NCBI GenBank assembly: GCA_964448135.1
Contig: CAYUVH010000037.1
Location: forward strand, 38,081-102,080
Origin: CAYUVH01 sp964448135
GTDB lineage: Bacteria; Verrucomicrobiota; Verrucomicrobiia; Limisphaerales; UBA8199
Length of the DNA stretch: 64,000 bases
Direction: 5' to 3'
Below the pieces are notes generated by a model. The model was not told the DNA's origin. It saw nothing but the letters and a program-made list of their open reading frames with translations, and did not search any database. Both the position numbers and the translations under genes were made by a program. Of the stretch, positions 8,556-16,794 are shown piece by piece (within the stretch, counting starts at the first letter, position 1; each line of letters begins with the position of its first letter).

Positions 8556-10136
8556 ATGAATCTCTGCAAAACCAATTCGGTCGTTCAGCGCCGCCGCGCC
8601 CTGGCGGGCGCGTTGGCCGGGCTCGCGCTTGCCTGTGCCGCCATGGTGCAAAGCTGTCTGGCTTCGACCTGGACCACGAACACCCTTTTGCCGGGCACTC
8701 GATTTGAAACCGGTTGGTACGTTCAGGACAGCGGCAAGCCGGGACCGACGATCATGATCGTGGGCGGCGTGCACGGAAACGAGCCTGCCGGCGCCGCCGC
8801 GGCCGAGGTCATCCGGTTCTGGCCGTTGACCGCCGGCCGGATGGTCGTGGTGCCGCGGGCGAATGTCCCGGGGTTGCTGGCGAACAAGCGGATGATTCCG
8901 AACCTCGACACGAACATCGGCAACTTGAACCGCAACTATCCGCGCGCCGGAAAGGAAGAGCCTCCACGCGGCGAACTGGCCACCGCGATCTGGGCCCTGG
9001 CGCTCGAATACAAGCCGGCGTGGCTGCTCGATTTGCACGAGGGCTTCGATTTCCACCAGTTGAACGAAAAGAGCGTGGGCAGCTCAGTCATTGTGGCGCC
9101 GGATGCCAAAGGCGAAGCGGAAGCCAAACTGATGCTGGAAGCTGTCAATGTCACCATCACGAATCCGGATTTGAAGTTTGTGCAGCGCGGGCCGCCGGTG
9201 GATGGCAGCCTGGCGCGTGCGGGTGGCGAGCATTTGCGCATTCCATCCATGACGCTGGAAACCACGACCAAGCAACCCATGCCGAAGCGGGTCCGCCAGC
9301 ATGAGATCATGGTTCACCATCTTTTGGCGGACATCGGGATGATGGAAAAAGCTTTGCCGGCTGAGACTTATATCGCCGGCGGGGATGGGGGAGTGGACAA
9401 GAGTGCCCACGCGGGCGCGGCGAACCCCGTCCGCGTGGCTCTCTATAAGGGGCCGGGGACCGGAGGAGCAGGACCACCGGCCATGATGCTGCGGTTGAAT
9501 CATCTGCCGGAATCCACCATTCAACAACTCTCTCCGGAAGACATTCAAAATGGGGCGCTGACGAATTATGATGTAATCATCTTCGGCGGCGGCAGCGGGA
9601 GCCGGGAAGCGGAAAGCATCGGGGAAACCGGCCGGGAAGAGGTCCGGAAATTTGTCGCCAAAGGTGGCGGTTACATTGGCATTTGTGCCGGTGCTTATCT
9701 CGCCACGTGCAACTATCCGTGGAGCCTGAAGCTGATCAACGCGAAAACGATCTCGCCGAAATGGCAGCGGGGCAAAGGGACGGTGACCATGGAACTGACG
9801 GGCTCCGGCAAGGAGTTGCTGGGCGACCGCTCGGGCAAGATCGACGTCCACTACGCCAATGGTCCGGTGGTTACCACCGGAGAGCATCCCGACCTGCCGC
9901 CTTTCGAAGTGCTGGCGTATTTTCGCTCCGAAATGGCCGAGCACGATTCTCCGCCGGGGGTCATGGTTAACTCGCCAGCAATTTTCAAAGCGGCCTACCA
10001 TCAGGGCCGGGTCGTTTGCATCAGCCCCCATCCGGAGCAGACCCAGGGATTGGAGGACATCGTGCCCGCCGCCGTAAGTTGGGTCTCGGGCAAATCAAAA
10101 ACCCTGACCGAAAAGACCGTGCCCAAGGCCGAGTAA
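8556..10136 (+). CDS. Secreted aspartoacylase/succinylglutamate desuccinylase-like (M14-type) hydrolase fused to a glutamine amidotransferase-like BPL_N domain
   Basis: 526 residues. A signal peptide occupies about residues 1-37. Residues 62-265 resemble zinc-dependent M14-like acylases: HGNE at 73-76 and H161 in LLDLHEG supply the likely zinc ligands, and E235 in MTLETT is a candidate catalytic acid. Residues 292-515 resemble the BPL_N/class-I glutamine amidotransferase fold with a nucleophile-elbow cysteine C378 (GICAGAY) and a possible His-Glu pair, H492 and E494, in SPHPEQ. The fusion suggests processing of an N-acyl amino acid or peptide-like compound in the periplasm; the substrate is unknown. 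It is divergent from the repeat-protein gene across a 282-bp spacer in which I found no convincing promoter, and it sits 30 bases ahead of a pseudopilin gene. Confidence 0.8.
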   Translation: MNLCKTNSVVQRRRALAGALAGLALACAAMVQSCLASTWTTNTLLPGTRFETGWYVQDSGKPGPTIMIVGGVHGNEPAGAAAAEVIRFWPLTAGRMVVVPRANVPGLLANKRMIPNLDTNIGNLNRNYPRAGKEEPPRGELATAIWALALEYKPAWLLDLHEGFDFHQLNEKSVGSSVIVAPDAKGEAEAKLMLEAVNVTITNPDLKFVQRGPPVDGSLARAGGEHLRIPSMTLETTTKQPMPKRVRQHEIMVHHLLADIGMMEKALPAETYIAGGDGGVDKSAHAGAANPVRVALYKGPGTGGAGPPAMMLRLNHLPESTIQQLSPEDIQNGALTNYDVIIFGGGSGSREAESIGETGREEVRKFVAKGGGYIGICAGAYLATCNYPWSLKLINAKTISPKWQRGKGTVTMELTGSGKELLGDRSGKIDVHYANGPVVTTGEHPDLPPFEVLAYFRSEMAEHDSPPGVMVNSPAIFKAAYHQGRVVCISPHPEQTQGLEDIVPAAVSWVSGKSKTLTEKTVPKAE

Positions 10137-10166
10137 GGCCCGGGCCCAAAAAACGCGGACAATTCA

Positions 10167-10892
10167 ATGAAAGAAAATCCCAATCGCGCGCGGATTTCAG
10201 CGTTCACACTGATCGAATTGCTGGTGGTCATTGCCATTATTGCCATCCTGGCAGCGATGCTCCTGCCCGCCCTGGCCAAGGCGAAAAAGAAAGCCATGCA
10301 GACGAGCTGCCTCAACAACATGAAGCAGATCGGACTGGCGATCAAAATGTACATCAACGACCAGAACGACTACCTTCCCGGTCCGGTCTTTGTGAACCAG
10401 AAATCGGGATACGACAGCACCATCTCGCATTACCTGCCGATTTATCTCTGGAACTACCTGGGCTTGCGTGATCCCAGTGTTCCATTGCTGCAGGGCGGGC
10501 CGAACCGGACGGTTGCGAATCCCATTTTCACGTGTCCCGCGCTGATGGCTACCCCCGTGAAGCTGGCGTCCACCACGCCGGGCGAACGCACCAATTTTCG
10601 CGTCAACGGCTCGGATGTGTTTCCGCCCACGGCCAGCAAGGCCTTTGGCTATCCGGCCAACGCCAGCCCGCCGCAGCCGCCCAACGATCCGCTCCGGGAA
10701 AGCGTGGTCGTCACCGCGACCAATATCAGCTCGTTTTACACCTTGCGCGATGTGGACGAAAAAATTGACGGCACCACAGTGCCGCCGGACTGGCATGGTG
10801 ACATTCCCACCGATCCGGTTCATGGGCGCGTGCGGAACTGGATGTTCCTGGATTGGCACGTCGAAGGCACCATCCGCACGAATTTCTATTAA
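10167..10892 (+). CDS. Type II secretion/pilin-like pseudopilin with prepilin N-terminal methylation motif
   Basis: 241 residues. The N-terminus has a short basic leader followed by FTLIELLVVIAIIAILA, the class III signal cut by prepilin peptidase and then methylated. The residue before the cut is Ala rather than the usual Gly. It continues LLPALAKAKKKA, a form very common in Verrucomicrobiota. The C-terminus, HGRVRNWMFLDWHVEG, matches the typical ending of this large paralogous family. These proteins are thought to be pseudopilin-like surface or secretion components, and genomes carry many copies, so a specific role cannot be given. It is likely co-transcribed with the upstream hydrolase. 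A terminator-like hairpin follows. Confidence 0.9.
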   Translation: MKENPNRARISAFTLIELLVVIAIIAILAAMLLPALAKAKKKAMQTSCLNNMKQIGLAIKMYINDQNDYLPGPVFVNQKSGYDSTISHYLPIYLWNYLGLRDPSVPLLQGGPNRTVANPIFTCPALMATPVKLASTTPGERTNFRVNGSDVFPPTASKAFGYPANASPPQPPNDPLRESVVVTATNISSFYTLRDVDEKIDGTTVPPDWHGDIPTDPVHGRVRNWMFLDWHVEGTIRTNFY

Positions 10893-10900
10893 GCCCTCCT

Positions 10901-10964
10901 TCTCCAATTCGCGCGATTACTACGCGCCGCCCCCGGGCGGCTTTTGCGTCGCGACAATTGGAGA
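10901..10964 (+). terminator. Nested inverted repeat with terminator-like core after the pseudopilin gene
   Basis: The inner stem GCCGCC/GGCGGC (10926-10931 with 10936-10941) is followed by TTTT (10942-10945), like an intrinsic terminator. An outer pair, TCTCCAATT (10901-10909) and AATTGGAGA (10956-10964), extends inward through CGCGA/TCGCG with one 2-base mismatch. The whole forms a two-tier stem between the pseudopilin and the next symporter. Confidence 0.65.
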
Positions 10965-10995
10965 CTGACTGACCCGCCGCGCGTCCCGAACTACC

Positions 10996-12345
10996 ATGCG
11001 ACGCCAACCCTGGTATACACGCCTTTACTGGCAGGTATTGATTGGGGTGGCCCTCGGCATCCTCGCCGGCTGGGCGTATCAGCATTTTCAGCATCCGGTC
11101 AAGCCGGCTGAGGCCACGTTCGTCCGGATCGTCAAGGCGCTGAGCGACGGCTTCATCAACCTGGTGAAGATGATCATCGCGCCGATTGTCTTTTGCACCA
11201 TCGTTCACGGCGTGGCCTCCATGCGCGACCTGAAAAAGCTTGGGCGGGTCGGAGCCAAGACGCTGCTGTATTTCGAAGTGATTTCGACGTTCGCGCTCGT
11301 CATCGGTTTGGTGGTGGTAAACGTGGTGAAACCGGGCGCGAATTTTCAACAGCCTTTGCCGGCGGGGGCGGCCACGGCCGTGCAGGCGATTGAGCAAAAA
11401 GCGCAGGGTCACGACATGATCCAGTTCTTTTTGGGGATCATTCCGGGCGCGCTGTTCGAGCCTTTCGTGTCGGGCAATTTACTGCAGGTTCTGCTGGTGG
11501 CGGGGTTGGTGGCGGTGGTGATTTCCCGCATGGGTGATCGTGGCAAGCCGGCGCTGCATGTCATCGAGACAATTTCGCACGTGCTATTCGGCATCATGGA
11601 CATCGTCGTGAAGCTTGCCCCGATCGGCGCTTTCGGTGCCATGGCTTTTACCGTGGCCAGCTATGGCGCAGGTTCGCTGAAGAGTCTGCTGGCGCTGATG
11701 CTCACTTTTTACGCCACCGCGATTCTTTTCGTGGTCTTCGTGCTCGGGGCGGTGGCGCGCCTCTGCGGATTTTCCATTCTGCGGTTTCTGGCCTATATCA
11801 AGGACGAGCTGCTGCTGGTGCTGGGGACCAGTTCGAGCGAGACGGCCCTGCCGGGCATGGTGCGGAAGATGGAGCAATTGGGTTGCAAGGAGTCCACCGT
11901 GGGGCTGGTGATTCCCACGGGTTACAGTTTCAACCTCGACGGCACAAACCTGTATATGGCGATGGGGGCAATGTTCCTGGCGCAAGCAACCGGAACGCAC
12001 CTTTCGTTGCATCAACAGGTCATGCTGCTCGTCGTGGCCATGCTGACTTCGAAAGGCGCCAGCGGAGTTACCGGGGCCGGGTTTATCTGCCTGGCGGCCA
12101 CGCTGGCGGCTTGCAAGGATATCCCCATTGAGTCCATGGCCCTGCTGGTCGGCATCGACCGTTTCATGAGCGGTTGCCGGGCTTTGACGAATTTGATCGG
12201 CAACGGTGTCGCTACCGTGGCCATCAGCCGCTGGGAGAACGAACTCACGGCGGCGCAACTCCGGGCAAATCTGGGTTCGCTGAGGACGGCGGGGGGAAGG
12301 CCGGCCGCAGCGCACGTAAATCCATCATCCGCGCGGGCTACGTAA
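10996..12345 (+). CDS. Dicarboxylate/amino acid:cation symporter (DctA/GltP family)
   Basis: 449 residues, complete. It is an inner-membrane secondary transporter with the family hallmarks in order: GTSSSETALPGM (re-entrant serine-rich hairpin), VIPTGYSFNLDGTNLYMA, TSKGASGVTGAGF and a last helix with GIDRFMSGCRALTNLIGN. The Asp and Asn residues of the last motif belong to the substrate and cation site in the family. C4-dicarboxylates, glutamate or aspartate are the expected substrates. It leads a tight three-gene unit: the next gene starts 3 bases after its stop codon. The C-terminal tail is short and A/P-rich. It is a second DAACS gene in this window. Confidence 0.93.
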   Translation: MRRQPWYTRLYWQVLIGVALGILAGWAYQHFQHPVKPAEATFVRIVKALSDGFINLVKMIIAPIVFCTIVHGVASMRDLKKLGRVGAKTLLYFEVISTFALVIGLVVVNVVKPGANFQQPLPAGAATAVQAIEQKAQGHDMIQFFLGIIPGALFEPFVSGNLLQVLLVAGLVAVVISRMGDRGKPALHVIETISHVLFGIMDIVVKLAPIGAFGAMAFTVASYGAGSLKSLLALMLTFYATAILFVVFVLGAVARLCGFSILRFLAYIKDELLLVLGTSSSETALPGMVRKMEQLGCKESTVGLVIPTGYSFNLDGTNLYMAMGAMFLAQATGTHLSLHQQVMLLVVAMLTSKGASGVTGAGFICLAATLAACKDIPIESMALLVGIDRFMSGCRALTNLIGNGVATVAISRWENELTAAQLRANLGSLRTAGGRPAAAHVNPSSARAT

Positions 12346-12348
12346 GTT

Positions 12349-13260
12349 ATGATTAAAATTGCTTCGGACTACAAACGGACGGTTTGGTCGTTAATCGCGG
12401 GCTGGTTTGCCTGCGGCCATATGCTGGCTGCACCGCTGCCGGTGGGATCGGGGCAGATTCAACTGGGCTCGGGTGCGGATGCCCTGACCATTTACACTTA
12501 CAAACCGACCAATTATCAGGGCGGGCCGCTGCTGGTCGTGTTTCATGGAATGTTGCGCAACGCCGAAGGATATCGGGATTCGGCGATTCCCGTGGCGGAG
12601 AAGTTCAATTTCCTGGTAGCGGCGCCGTTGTTTGAGACCAACCGATTCAACACCGACGCTTATAATCGCGGGGGCGTCGTCAAGAAGGGAGAGTTTCAAC
12701 CGCCCGACAAGTGGACTTACAATTACGTGCCTAAGATCATCGCGGAAATGCGGAAGCGCGAATCCGCGCCCAACCTGCCGTACTATTTCATGGGCCACTC
12801 CGGCGGGGGGCAGTTCCTGATGCGGTTGGCGGCCTTTTCACCACTGGAAGCCAAGCGTATTGTGGCGGCGAACCCGGGGTCCGATCTCTTCCCGCGACGA
12901 GATTGGAAATTTGGTTACGGGTTCGGCGGGTTGCCCAAGGCCTACAGCGATGACAAAGCCCTGCGCGCTTATCTGGCCGCGCCGCTTACGATCTACCTTG
13001 GCACTGCGGACAACGATCCGAATCATTTTGAACTCGATCGCTCGCCGGCCGCGATGCTGGAGGGCAGCTTCAGGTTGGAGCGCGGTCGCGCCTGCTTCGA
13101 GTACGCCCAAAAACTGGCCAAAGAGCATGGCTGGACGTTCAACTGGCGCAAGGTGGAGACGGTTGGAATCGCACACGAGGCCAAGGGGATGTTCGCTGCA
13201 CCCGAAGTGGAACAGGCGCTGTTCGGCGCCACCAAGACGAGCGGCGGGGCGGGAAAATAA
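12349..13260 (+). CDS. Secreted alpha/beta hydrolase (esterase/depolymerase-like)
   Basis: 303 residues with an N-terminal signal segment (about residues 11-28, ending MLAAP). The alpha/beta-hydrolase fold is shown by the oxyanion strand VVFHGM (64-68), the nucleophile elbow GHSGGG with S151, a likely catalytic D221 in LGTADNDP and H276 in GIAHEAKGMF. This layout resembles extracellular esterases or polyester depolymerases. The stop codon is followed at once by the next gene's GTG, so the two are translationally linked, and it begins 3 bases after the symporter gene. The substrate is not evident; an ester whose acid product is taken up by the symporter is a reasonable guess. Confidence 0.82.
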   Translation: MIKIASDYKRTVWSLIAGWFACGHMLAAPLPVGSGQIQLGSGADALTIYTYKPTNYQGGPLLVVFHGMLRNAEGYRDSAIPVAEKFNFLVAAPLFETNRFNTDAYNRGGVVKKGEFQPPDKWTYNYVPKIIAEMRKRESAPNLPYYFMGHSGGGQFLMRLAAFSPLEAKRIVAANPGSDLFPRRDWKFGYGFGGLPKAYSDDKALRAYLAAPLTIYLGTADNDPNHFELDRSPAAMLEGSFRLERGRACFEYAQKLAKEHGWTFNWRKVETVGIAHEAKGMFAAPEVEQALFGATKTSGGAGK

Positions 13261-16104
13261 GTGCAGGGCGTTTTCGCTTTGCGCGGTAGTATTGTAGTTG
13301 CAGCCTGCCTCCTGGCAGGCGAAGCTTTTGCCGCTCCCTTTACATCCGGCACGCTCGTGGTGCTGCAAGTTGGCGACGGTTCGGCGGCATTGAGTTCGAG
13401 TGCCACGCCGGTCTTTCTTCGAGAATACACCCGGGCGGGCGCGCTGCTTCAGACGATCTCGTTTCCCGCCAGTGGCAGCTCTCCGTTGACCTTGAGCGGC
13501 ACCGCTACCACGGATGGTCAACTGACTTTGTCCTCGGACAAGTTCATACTCACGTTCGCAGGCTATGCCGCTGCTGCTGGAACGGGATCGCCCGTGGGCT
13601 CCACGACTATCAACCGTGCGGTAGGCGTGGTCACGGGAGACGGGATCTGTTCGCGAACTGCCGTTTCGAGCAACGCGTTCAGCGGCGCGAACTTCCGCGG
13701 AGTGGCCTCAAACGGAAAGGACTATTGGCTGGCGGGCGACAGCACTGGAACCGGTGACCCCGACGGGGGAGTGTGGTACTCGGCGGGCGGTGGTGTTCCC
13801 TTGCAAATTCGCTCCGGCAACCTGCGGGCCGTGAACATTTTCAGCAACCGGCTGTACGCTTCGTCTACGGCCGCAACCGGACCTTATGGCATCCACGGTT
13901 TCACCAACCTTCCCGTCAGCGCACAGGACAGCGCGGTTCTACTCGACGCGACAAACGGTGTGGGGACCACATCGCCATCGGATTTCGCTTTCAGTCCCGG
14001 CGGCACGCTCGCCTACGTTACAGATGACCGTGCGGCCGCTGACGGCGGAGGCATCCAGCGCTGGACAAACAACGGCGCGGGCTGGGGGCTCGCCTATACA
14101 CTCACGCCCGGCGGTTCCGACACGACCAACACGCTCCGCCAGCTCACCGTGGATTTCAGCGGCACCAATCCGGTCCTGTTCGCAACCACCAGCGAAGCCA
14201 GCGCAAACCGCCTGATTTCGATTACGGACACCGGGGCTCTCGCCGGGGCAAGTTACACGGTGCTGGCCGCGGCCGCGACAAACACCGTCTTCCGAGGCGT
14301 CGAATTCAGCCCGATTTCCAGGCCGGCGCAACGGGTGTTGTTTCTGGGTGACAGCCTGCTGGGGATCAGTTCGCAATATTCAAATAATGTCCCCGCAACC
14401 CTGGCTGAGCTGGCGGCCAACCTCGGCGATGCCTTCACTTACACCCGCGTCGCGCAGAGTGGCTGGCTGCTGGCCGATCACGCCACGAATTCCCTCAGCA
14501 CCAATCTGGTCAACTCCGGCAGTTTCGATCTCGTTGTGCTGCAGGAAAAAAGCCAGCCACCGTCGCTGCCCAGCCAGCGCGAGGGCACCATGTTTCCGGC
14601 CTGCCGGCAGTTGAATACGCTGGCCGCCAATAACAACGAGCGCACGATGTTTTATCAGACTTGGGGCCAGATCAACGGCGACCCCAACAGCCTTTGCAAC
14701 ACCTACGACATCCCGCCGCAATATCGGGTCTGTAACTACCCGAGCCTCGACAGCTTTTTCAGCATGAACATCGCGGTGCGCAAGGCATATACGATGATCG
14801 CGGGCGAGCTGGGGGCGGCCATCGCTCCCGTGGGCCTGGCCTGGGGCCGCGTGCGCGTGGAGAAGCCCGGATTGAATCTCTTCATCCTCGATGACTCGCT
14901 GGGCGATCGCCATCCCAATTGCGACGGAGCATATCTTGCCGCGTGTGTATTCTATTGCGCGATCTTCGGGCGTAGCCCGGAGGGCGCGACCTACTATTCC
15001 ACGAACCTCCCCGTTGACGCCGTTTATTTGCAACGAGTCGCCGCGGAAACGGTCCTGGGCGATCCGTTTGCAGCGGACGCCTACGGCCTGGGGACTAACG
15101 GCTATTATTGGGCCTATCGCTGGCAGGACTTCACAAACTCCGCGTCAGTTACCATTAGCGGCGCTTCGGCGAGGCCTTCACCGTCCGTGCGCCTCGACAG
15201 CGTAGTGACCAACGTTTCAAATATTACCCTCGGCGTGCTGGATGCGGGGCAAAATGTGCAGGGCCAGGGCCGGTTGTATGTGCGCGAGGGAGCCTCGCTG
15301 ACGGTCACGGGCTCCGTGGTGGTCGGCCAGTCGGGGAAAGGTTTCGTTCGCCAGACCGGCGGAAGCTTGGAGATCGGGGGCGAGCTGCTGCTGGCGGAGC
15401 AGGGGATGGCCTCGGGGCAATACACGCTTTCCAACGGGACCTTGCGGGCGGGCCGGATTCTGCGTGGTGCCGGCACGGCGCAGTTTGCCTTTCAAGGCGG
15501 GCAGCTGGGTTTCGGGCAATTTGGTTCGTCGGCGTCCCTGTTCGATCTCGCTTGTGGTGGCGGCACTCTCACGATCAGCAATCTGACCGGGCCGGTGCTG
15601 ATCTACGGCAATTATTCCCAAAGCAACAGCGCCACGTTAAGCGTGGAATTGGGAGCCATCTCGAATTCGCTCGTGGTGAATTCCGGTGCCGCGGTTTTGT
15701 CCGGTGCTTTGAAGCTGTCCTTCGCTAGCGGTTTCGAGCCGGCAACCGGGCAGCGCTTCACGCTCCTGTCGGCTCCAGCCATCACGGGGAGTTTTTCACA
15801 AACGAATCTTCCTCCGGTCACCTCCGGCGGAGTGGGGCTGGTAGTCAGTCAGTCTCCGAACGCGATCGTCGCCGAGGCCGTCAGTTTTACTCCCTGGCTG
15901 AGCGCTCCCGGCCTATCGTCAAATCGTGAAGCGCAATTCACGGTGAGTGGAGTGGCCGGTTATCGTTACGTGGTGCAAAGCCGGACCAATCTTTCGTCGG
16001 GTTCGTGGATGCCTGTGCTTACGAACACAGCGCCGTTTGTCTTCACAGGTTCAAACACAGCGGCTGCTCCCTCGCGTTTTTACCGCGCCATCGTCGCTCC
16101 GTAG
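13261..16104 (+). CDS. Secreted multidomain protein: propeller-like N-terminus, SGNH/GDSL-type hydrolase, repeat region and RFYR C-terminal module
   Basis: 947 residues from a GTG that directly follows the preceding stop codon. A signal peptide (about 1-25, ending EAFAAP) precedes a region (about 26-355) with propeller-like motifs. Residues 358-600 resemble an SGNH hydrolase: the nucleophile S365 lies in FLGDSLLG, and D549 and H551 in GDRHPN form the second part of the triad. Residues about 640-860 are G/S/T-rich beta-strand repeats. The last 70 residues end SRFYRAIVAP, the same type of C-terminal module as in the proteins at 1284-4034 and 4050-8273. It probably acts on an ester outside the cell or at the cell surface. 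Its stop lies 9 bases from the convergent stop of the response-regulator gene. Confidence 0.8.
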   Translation: MQGVFALRGSIVVAACLLAGEAFAAPFTSGTLVVLQVGDGSAALSSSATPVFLREYTRAGALLQTISFPASGSSPLTLSGTATTDGQLTLSSDKFILTFAGYAAAAGTGSPVGSTTINRAVGVVTGDGICSRTAVSSNAFSGANFRGVASNGKDYWLAGDSTGTGDPDGGVWYSAGGGVPLQIRSGNLRAVNIFSNRLYASSTAATGPYGIHGFTNLPVSAQDSAVLLDATNGVGTTSPSDFAFSPGGTLAYVTDDRAAADGGGIQRWTNNGAGWGLAYTLTPGGSDTTNTLRQLTVDFSGTNPVLFATTSEASANRLISITDTGALAGASYTVLAAAATNTVFRGVEFSPISRPAQRVLFLGDSLLGISSQYSNNVPATLAELAANLGDAFTYTRVAQSGWLLADHATNSLSTNLVNSGSFDLVVLQEKSQPPSLPSQREGTMFPACRQLNTLAANNNERTMFYQTWGQINGDPNSLCNTYDIPPQYRVCNYPSLDSFFSMNIAVRKAYTMIAGELGAAIAPVGLAWGRVRVEKPGLNLFILDDSLGDRHPNCDGAYLAACVFYCAIFGRSPEGATYYSTNLPVDAVYLQRVAAETVLGDPFAADAYGLGTNGYYWAYRWQDFTNSASVTISGASARPSPSVRLDSVVTNVSNITLGVLDAGQNVQGQGRLYVREGASLTVTGSVVVGQSGKGFVRQTGGSLEIGGELLLAEQGMASGQYTLSNGTLRAGRILRGAGTAQFAFQGGQLGFGQFGSSASLFDLACGGGTLTISNLTGPVLIYGNYSQSNSATLSVELGAISNSLVVNSGAAVLSGALKLSFASGFEPATGQRFTLLSAPAITGSFSQTNLPPVTSGGVGLVVSQSPNAIVAEAVSFTPWLSAPGLSSNREAQFTVSGVAGYRYVVQSRTNLSSGSWMPVLTNTAPFVFTGSNTAAAPSRFYRAIVAP

Positions 16105-16113
16105 CGAAATCCA

Positions 16114-16752
16114 CTACTTCGCTCCCAGGAACTTTACCACTGCTTGAATGCCGGACTGCACGTGCAGTTTCTCGTAGATGGTGTGCAGGTGCACGCGCAC
16201 GGTCCCGGCGCTGATGCCGAGCTGATCGGCAATCTCCTTATAGAGGTAGCCCTTGGCCAGCAGACCCAGGATTTCCTGTTCGCGCTTTGACAGTTGATCC
16301 ACTTCGGAAGCGGGTTTTTCAATCTCCTGGAAGTGGTTTACGACTTTGCGCGCGATGTGCATGGACATCGGCGAGCCGCCGGCGCTGACCTGTTCCACCG
16401 CCTGAATCACCTCGGCACTGGGCATATTCTTCAGCAGGTAGCCCGATGCCCCGGCGCGCAGGGATTCGAAGATCAATTTGCTGTCCTCGTACGTGGTAAG
16501 CATCAGCACCTGGATCTTCGGCATTTTGGCTTTGAGCTTGCCGACGCACTCGATGCCGTTCATGCGGGGCAGGTTGATGTCCATCAGCACCACGTCGGGC
16601 TGGTGCTTCGGCAGCCCTTCGAGGGCGTCCTCGCCGGAGGGATACGCCTCGAAGCAGCGCAGGCTGGGGCTGGCTGCGAGGAGGGACATCAGCTTTTCGC
16701 GGGTGCCGCGATCGTCCTCGACTATGGAAACTGTGATTTGCTTTTTCGTCAT
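16114..16752 (-). CDS. NarL/FixJ-family two-component response regulator
   Basis: 212 residues from the ATG at 16752; a GTG 18 bases upstream is an alternative start. The receiver domain (about 4-120) has the acidic pair VEDD, the phospho-acceptor D58 in VLMDINLP, and the late conserved threonine and lysine (MLTTYED, YLLKN). The LuxR-type DNA-binding helix-turn-helix (about 148-210) begins LSKREQEILGLLAKG. It lies 42 bases downstream of the propeller histidine kinase on the same strand, so it is the likely partner and effector of that kinase. The target promoters are not known; the sugar-, ester- and surface-protein genes next door are candidates only by position. Confidence 0.95.
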   Translation of the reverse strand: MTKKQITVSIVEDDRGTREKLMSLLAASPSLRCFEAYPSGEDALEGLPKHQPDVVLMDINLPRMNGIECVGKLKAKMPKIQVLMLTTYEDSKLIFESLRAGASGYLLKNMPSAEVIQAVEQVSAGGSPMSMHIARKVVNHFQEIEKPASEVDQLSKREQEILGLLAKGYLYKEIADQLGISAGTVRVHLHTIYEKLHVQSGIQAVVKFLGAK

Positions 16753-16794
16753 CGGTCCGCGTTCTGGCACGCGGTTGAGTGTCCGCCGAAAAGA

